Shown here piece after piece: positions 59,763 through 64,000 of a DNA stretch of 64,000 nt. The stretch's first letter is position 1. Each line of letters begins with the position of its first letter. The notes under the pieces are model-generated. The model ran no database searches, had not been told where the DNA came from, and saw only the letters and a program-made list of their open reading frames with translations. Origin of the DNA: an uncultured Bacteroidales bacterium (GTDB lineage: Bacteria; Bacteroidota; Bacteroidia; Bacteroidales; F082). Where the stretch lies: NCBI GenBank assembly GCA_947303395.1, contig CAMYYD010000008.1:1-64000 (forward strand), in the 5' to 3' direction. A program made the position numbers and the translations under genes.

Positions 59763-61261
59763 TGGAGAAGCACTTTCACCGTTTTCACGCTATTTTCATC
59801 AGAAATCTTGACGAAATAAACGCCTTGAGTGAGATCACTAAGGTCAAACTCGGCGATTCCGTCAATGATTTTATCTGTCATGACTTGTTTGCCCAACATA
59901 TCGAAAACGGCGACGTTTCCTTCTGAAATATTAGCGTTTACAGTGATTTTGCCACTTGTAGGATTTGGCATTACTGCCACTTCTACTGCCTGTTGCTCAA
60001 CAACGCCGTCAGCATTGTTGCCAACCCACACATCGTCGACATAAACGCCTTCAGCGTCGTGACCGATGCCGTTAAAAACTATCTGGTATGTCGCCGAAGG
60101 ATTAGGCAGCGCTACCGTCACGGTTTCCCAGTCGCCAGTGGCTTCGGTGAAATTCAGAAGAGTGTGCCAAGCGTCGTTTTTATCGGTGCGATACCCGACC
60201 ATCAGCTGGTCGACAGTGCCGTAGCTCAAGCCCACCATCTGCTTGTGGTTGAATGTCAAGGTTGGATATGAAACAGCCGTCAGATCCAACGGAGTGGAGA
60301 TGAGCATGGCCTCGCCACCCATCCAGATGAAAAATGCGGTGTTGTTCAAAATAAGGTATCCGGGATCAATCACCCAGTCGTCAATGCCGGAAACTATCTC
60401 GGTCTGCCAACAGACAAAATTCTCTGATGCCTCAAAATCATCGAAATACGGCTCATCGTCGGTGACAACGATGACATCGCAATGTGTCTTGAACGTCGCC
60501 GGAGTCGCCCATTCCGACTCTTCGCCTCCACCGCAAATCGCCTTCACAGTGAAAGTATAATTGGTCTGAGGCTCCAAACCGCCAACAGTAAACGGTTGAG
60601 TATCAGCGCTTATCATGGTACCGTCCAAGTCTATGATCCAGCTTTCCTCATTGCCTGTCGTCGACCATCCGAGAGTGGCAGAAACAGCCGAAATATCAGT
60701 GGCGTGAAGGCTTATAGGACGAGCGCATCCGCCTTCACCAGCAATCTCGATATTGTCGACAAAAATCATGTATCCGCCAAGGCCACGGCCTAAAAACGAC
60801 ACCTGATAAGTCGCCGAGAGGTCGGTCAAAGTGAACGTCTCCTCAAAGAAATTCTGGTAATCGCTGATGCTGTATGTTCCCAAAGTGTGCCAGCTGTCAG
60901 TCTCCGACGAGCGGTAACTCACCACAAGTTCATCCATGTCGTAAAAACCCATCATGGCATAAGAGAAGCTGAATGTGGCTCCGTTGACACCCGAGATGTC
61001 CAAAACCGGCGAGATAAGCCGCGCCTCATCGCCTGAGTTGGTGAATGTAAACGCCGCTAAAGTGGTGCCTGAGCCAGCCATCGTGGTCCAGTTGCCGCCT
61101 CCAACGGCCTCAACAGTCCAGCATTCGAAGGTGGTTCCTTCAAAATCTTCGATAAAAGGCTGGCCGTCGGTGACAGTGAAATCGCATTGAGCGAATGATT
61201 TATTTAACGCGAAAACTAAGGCAATCGCAGTAAAAATGGTGATTAGTAATCTCTTTTTCAT
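59759..61261 (-). CDS. Secreted adhesin-like protein: two cleaved-adhesin/MAM-type domains flanking an FnIII, T9SS sorting domain
   Basis: 500 residues from the ATG at 61261. The signal peptide ends at KSFAQ. Two similar jelly-roll domains (FIEDFEGTTFECWTVEAVGGGNW... and YFDDFEASENFVCWQTEIVSGIDDW...) each end with a (V/I)D(N/D)(I/V) strand, like the cleaved-adhesin domains of gingipain haemagglutinins. Between them is an FnIII domain (SLHATDISAVSATLGWSTT...). The sorting domain is VAVMPNPTSGKITVN... to VKVLLH. Binding partner unknown. The upstream in-frame start overlaps the promoter at 61283-61290. Confidence 0.83.
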   Translation of the reverse strand: MKKRLLITIFTAIALVFALNKSFAQCDFTVTDGQPFIEDFEGTTFECWTVEAVGGGNWTTMAGSGTTLAAFTFTNSGDEARLISPVLDISGVNGATFSFSYAMMGFYDMDELVVSYRSSETDSWHTLGTYSISDYQNFFEETFTLTDLSATYQVSFLGRGLGGYMIFVDNIEIAGEGGCARPISLHATDISAVSATLGWSTTGNEESWIIDLDGTMISADTQPFTVGGLEPQTNYTFTVKAICGGGEESEWATPATFKTHCDVIVVTDDEPYFDDFEASENFVCWQTEIVSGIDDWVIDPGYLILNNTAFFIWMGGEAMLISTPLDLTAVSYPTLTFNHKQMVGLSYGTVDQLMVGYRTDKNDAWHTLLNFTEATGDWETVTVALPNPSATYQIVFNGIGHDAEGVYVDDVWVGNNADGVVEQQAVEVAVMPNPTSGKITVNANISEGNVAVFDMLGKQVMTDKIIDGIAEFDLSDLTQGVYFVKISDENSVKTVKVLLH

Positions 61262-61282
61262 ATTGTTAAGTTTAATTATCAG

Positions 61283-61329
61283 CAAAGATAAAAATAATTT
61301 TCAAATTTCAATGTCTTTTTCTATTTTTG
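61283..61329. promoter_or_regulatory. Divergent promoters of the adhesin-like and GH20 genes
   Basis: TATCTTTG on the minus strand (61283-61290) and TATTTTTG on the plus strand (61322-61329). The latter is 12 bases before the ATG at 61341, giving a nearly leaderless GH20 transcript. Confidence 0.6.
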
Positions 61330-61340
61330 CAAAAAAAATT

Positions 61341-63137
61341 ATGCGAAAGATTTCTTTATACATCTTATTTCTATTGCTTTTAGCCTCTTGTGCTCGTAAT
61401 CCGATGGCGGAATGGACCGAAGGACCGGCGGAAGCCGACGGGCGCGCATTGAACACCCTTGTGCTTCAAGACGTTACAAAAGGCTCGCGAGTGTGGTTTC
61501 AGGAGCTTTTCGACTCAAAAACCATCGTTGAAGGACCGAAAATCAACCATTATCAAGGCACTTCGTGGTATATCGACATCCCGACAAACGGCACCGTGAC
61601 AATAAAGTATTACGGTCGCCCGCTTCCACGTCAGTCGTGGGCTCCGGAAGGCTTCGTGATGCAGCAAAAAGGCAAGTCCGACAAGCCGATGCAGGTGAAA
61701 TATAACTTCATCAAACATCCGAAAAACGAGGCTGTCGACGACGACTTCATCTGCCGTTACGAGGCACTACCTGGCGACATCATCCCGCAGGTGAAACGAG
61801 TGAGTTATGGCAACGAGGCGCTTGAACTGAGTGAGAACCTCCCCCACGGCTGGTATCGCATCATCATTGATGAAAACGGCGAGCCGACAGTGGAATCGGA
61901 TGATGAAGACGGCGCATTTTATGCCCAGATAACCCTCGACAAGCTGCCGAAGCCGCTGCAGCCGATGACGATTGAAGACTGGCCCGACAACCAATATCGC
62001 GGCTTCATGCTCGACGTGGCCCGTGACTTCCGTCCGGTCAAAGAGGTGCTGAAAGTGCTCGACCTGATGGCTGAATATAAGTTCAACGTCTTCCATTTCC
62101 ATATCGGTGACGACGAAGCTTGGTGTCTGGAAATCAAAGACTTGCCTGACTTGACCGACTTCAGCGGATATCATGCACTACCTGACTGGAACCTTCAGGA
62201 AACAGAAGCTCTGAAGCCTACTGCAAACGGTCGTGTCAACAACGTAACTTATTATACCTCAGAAGAATACAAGCAGATACTGCGTTACGCTTGGGAGCGT
62301 CACATAGCAGTAATCCCTGAGTTCGACGCTCCGGGTCATTCAAGGGCTTCAATTAAAGCTATGCAAGCTTACGAAAGGCGCACTGGCGACGCTTCTTACC
62401 GTCTGCAAGACCCAGCCGACACCTCGCACTACTGGTCAGCACAGGATTTCACTGACAACGTGCTAAATGTCTATCTACCAAGCGTTTACAACTTCTACGG
62501 CAAAGTCTTTGACGAGGTGATTCGTCTTCACAACGAAGCCGAGGTGCCGCTTCTTGCCATCCATATCGGTGGCGATGAGGTGCCAGGTGGCGCATGGGCG
62601 AACCATGACCGCAAAGCGATGAAAGATTTCTTCACAAACAGCATGCTGGAACTCGCCGAACAACGTGGCATCAAACTCGCCGGATGGGAAGACATAGCCA
62701 AAGGCATTGAGCCTGAGACACTTGAACGCCTCAAAAAATCGCTGTATTTCGTCAACATCTGGACAGGCAAAGGCATGGAGGGAATTCCTGTGGTGCTCTC
62801 GCCTGCCACAAACAACTACGTTGACCTCGCCTACAGTGCTGATCCTGAGGAACTTGGACTTTTCTGGGCCGGATATGTCGACGAGCGCAAAACGTTCTCG
62901 ATGAACCAGAGCGAATACACAGGCGACATCGTCGGAGTGTCGGCTCACCTTTGGTCGGAGCAGCTTCGCGACTTCAACGACGTCACCTTTCAGATGCTCC
63001 CGAAGGCTCTGGGAGTGGCGGAACGTGCCTGGAACACCACCTCGCCTGGCGACTTCAACCGTTTTTACAGCATCATCGTCGAACGCGAGATGCCTGTCTG
63101 GCGACAAAACAACTACAAATTCAAGAAAAGATATTAA
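61341..63137 (+). CDS. GH20 beta-N-acetylhexosaminidase, predicted lipoprotein
   Basis: 598 residues; lipobox LLASC (Cys 17). An N-terminal GH20b-like domain is followed by the GH20 barrel from about 215: RGFMLDVARDFRPV, FHFHIGDDEAWCLEI, IPEFDAPGHSRA, and the catalytic D412-E413 in HIGGDEVPGG, then LAGWEDIAKGI and HLWSEQL. Removes terminal GlcNAc/GalNAc from glycans at the cell surface, complementing the sialidase at 21300. A longer frame from 61236 begins before the promoter and is rejected. Confidence 0.93.
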   Translation: MRKISLYILFLLLLASCARNPMAEWTEGPAEADGRALNTLVLQDVTKGSRVWFQELFDSKTIVEGPKINHYQGTSWYIDIPTNGTVTIKYYGRPLPRQSWAPEGFVMQQKGKSDKPMQVKYNFIKHPKNEAVDDDFICRYEALPGDIIPQVKRVSYGNEALELSENLPHGWYRIIIDENGEPTVESDDEDGAFYAQITLDKLPKPLQPMTIEDWPDNQYRGFMLDVARDFRPVKEVLKVLDLMAEYKFNVFHFHIGDDEAWCLEIKDLPDLTDFSGYHALPDWNLQETEALKPTANGRVNNVTYYTSEEYKQILRYAWERHIAVIPEFDAPGHSRASIKAMQAYERRTGDASYRLQDPADTSHYWSAQDFTDNVLNVYLPSVYNFYGKVFDEVIRLHNEAEVPLLAIHIGGDEVPGGAWANHDRKAMKDFFTNSMLELAEQRGIKLAGWEDIAKGIEPETLERLKKSLYFVNIWTGKGMEGIPVVLSPATNNYVDLAYSADPEELGLFWAGYVDERKTFSMNQSEYTGDIVGVSAHLWSEQLRDFNDVTFQMLPKALGVAERAWNTTSPGDFNRFYSIIVEREMPVWRQNNYKFKKRY

Positions 63138-63148
63138 ATTTACATAAA

Positions 63149-63619
63149 ATGAAAGCAACTTATTCACAACGCCTTATCAAATTGGCAGACCTCAACCATC
63201 ATCAGACATTTTTCGCAGGCCGTTGCTCGGAGTATTTCTTGGAAAGCTCGTATTTCGCTGTGGCTCAATATGTTGACACAAAAGACACAGTGCTTCTCGT
63301 GCTCCACGGCATCGACTTCAAATTCCCGATTTTCGCTGGCGACATCGTCACCTACGAGAGCAAAGTCATCGCCGCTGGTCGCTCCACTTTGACCGTTTAC
63401 ACCAAGATGTACCGCAGCCGCGAGCCTGAAAAGATTGCCGCCGACGGATTCGCCACCTTCTCTTATCTCGATGAAAATCATCATTCCAAGCCGCACGGCG
63501 TGGTCATCACACCTGAGACGGAAGATGAGAAATGGCTTAACAAACAGGCTGTCGAGGTTCTTGAGGAATCGAAGCAACGCGCCAAGGCGATGAACTCGGC
63601 CGTTTCTTCAAACAAATAA
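63149..63619 (+). CDS. Hotdog-fold acyl-CoA thioesterase (ACOT type)
   Basis: 156 residues: LADLNHHQTFFAGRCSEYFLESSYFAVAQY is the N-terminal helix region of ACOT-like hotdog enzymes, followed by GIDFKFPIFAGDIVTYESKVI and VYTKMYRSREPEKIAADGFATFSYLDE. Twelve bases after the GH20 stop, probably on the same transcript. Physiological acyl chain unknown. Confidence 0.83.
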   Translation: MKATYSQRLIKLADLNHHQTFFAGRCSEYFLESSYFAVAQYVDTKDTVLLVLHGIDFKFPIFAGDIVTYESKVIAAGRSTLTVYTKMYRSREPEKIAADGFATFSYLDENHHSKPHGVVITPETEDEKWLNKQAVEVLEESKQRAKAMNSAVSSNK

Positions 63620-64000
63620 TCATCTGAGACTCACTTTCTTGCTGAAGCTGCCTTTTGGGGTGCTTATCTTGACGATGTAAAGTCCCGCGACTTGTTGGCT
63701 CAGGTCGATGCTGAATGATTCGCCATCAGGCAAATGACGAACATTCTTTGTGATTATTATTTCGCCTAACATGTTGAATACCTCCACCATGGCAGCGTCT
63801 CGTATCGTCTCATCACAACAGATGTTGATGATTCCGTTGGTCGGGTTCGGGAAGACACGGAACGGCGACGCGACTTGTTCTTCGATGTCAAGACTGCCGA
63901 GTTCTATGGTTTTGGTGAGCAACTGGCTGCAACCGGCATCGGCTGTGACCGTCAGAGTGGCTTCCGTGATGCCTGGGGCAAAACTCCACACAACGTCGGC
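63620..64000 (-). CDS. C-terminal end of a T9SS-secreted protein (runs off the right edge)
   Basis: The frame is open to the window end. About 126 residues are visible: an Ig/PKD-like end (WSFAPGITEATLTVTADAGCSQLLTKTIEL) and a sorting domain (FRVFPNPTNGIINICCD... to FSKKVSLR). The catalytic or binding part is outside the window, so the function cannot be stated. The stop abuts the thioesterase stop. Confidence 0.82.
   Translation of the reverse strand, partial: ADVVWSFAPGITEATLTVTADAGCSQLLTKTIELGSLDIEEQVASPFRVFPNPTNGIINICCDETIRDAAMVEVFNMLGEIIITKNVRHLPDGESFSIDLSQQVAGLYIVKISTPKGSFSKKVSLR

Overview
The window is chromosomal DNA from a member of the Bacteroidota, most probably order Bacteroidales. 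The evidence is the repeated Bacteroidota-type -7 promoter element TAnnTTTG in front of most transcription units, the number of secreted proteins with a type IX secretion (T9SS) C-terminal sorting domain, a GlsA/GlsB-like glycine-lipid gene pair, and lipoprotein and outer-membrane barrel families typical of the group. Genus and species cannot be named from the sequence. Secreted sialidase, hexosaminidase, C10 and C25 proteases, a C69 dipeptidase and a tryptophanase suggest an anaerobe living on host protein and mucin glycans (inference).

Layout. 1-10 kb: 5' part of mutS, a SpoU-type RNA methylase, two tandem paralogous outer-membrane barrels (one carrying an OmpA domain), a deoxynucleoside kinase and folK, sppA, an acyltransferase and an ABC-F ATPase. 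10-17 kb: queD, a T9SS endonuclease I, a hicAB module, a cluster of hairpins, an MntP-like membrane protein, tnaA and a T9SS C10 protease. 17-28 kb: a TonB-receptor-like barrel, Na/Pi symporter, T9SS sialidase, Fe-alcohol dehydrogenase, and a BCP / phosphatase-fold / TerB-Sel1 unit. 28-31 kb: AT-rich patch with an antitoxin next to a nonsense-mutated RelE-type toxin, a second RelE/ParE pair and small orphan proteins. 31-42 kb: M13 peptidase, DUF1846 protein, gingipain-family C25 protease, a repair/redox operon (ogt, lipoprotein nitroreductase, EFR1-type ferredoxin), NUDIX, and a chimeric GNAT. 42-50 kb: a DUF4160/DUF2442 toxin-antitoxin-like pair with a large palindromic operator, and a five-gene operon starting with the glycine-lipid acyltransferases. 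50-54.5 kb: thioesterase, MORN protein, kinase, CDF transporter, and a queF / queuosine-precursor transporter unit behind a preQ1-I riboswitch. 54.6-58 kb: an AT-rich type II restriction-modification island (controller, C5 methylase, PD-(D/E)xK nuclease, Vsr). 58-64 kb: C69 dipeptidase, T9SS adhesin-like protein, GH20 hexosaminidase, thioesterase and the C-terminus of another T9SS protein.

Working together. The T9SS and lipoprotein hydrolases form an extracellular nutrient-harvesting set. Queuosine synthesis and salvage is spread over queD, queF and the transporter, the last two apparently under preQ1 control. Four small toxin-antitoxin-type loci and one restriction-modification island make up the defence/accessory layer. 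Two of the antitoxins, of different families, carry the same C-terminal helix-turn-helix tail, and both loci have palindromes overlapping the -7 element in the same way. No tRNA, rRNA, CRISPR array, transposase or prophage was seen. Coordinates were read by eye; GC values were not computed and are only described as relatively AT-rich or GC-rich.
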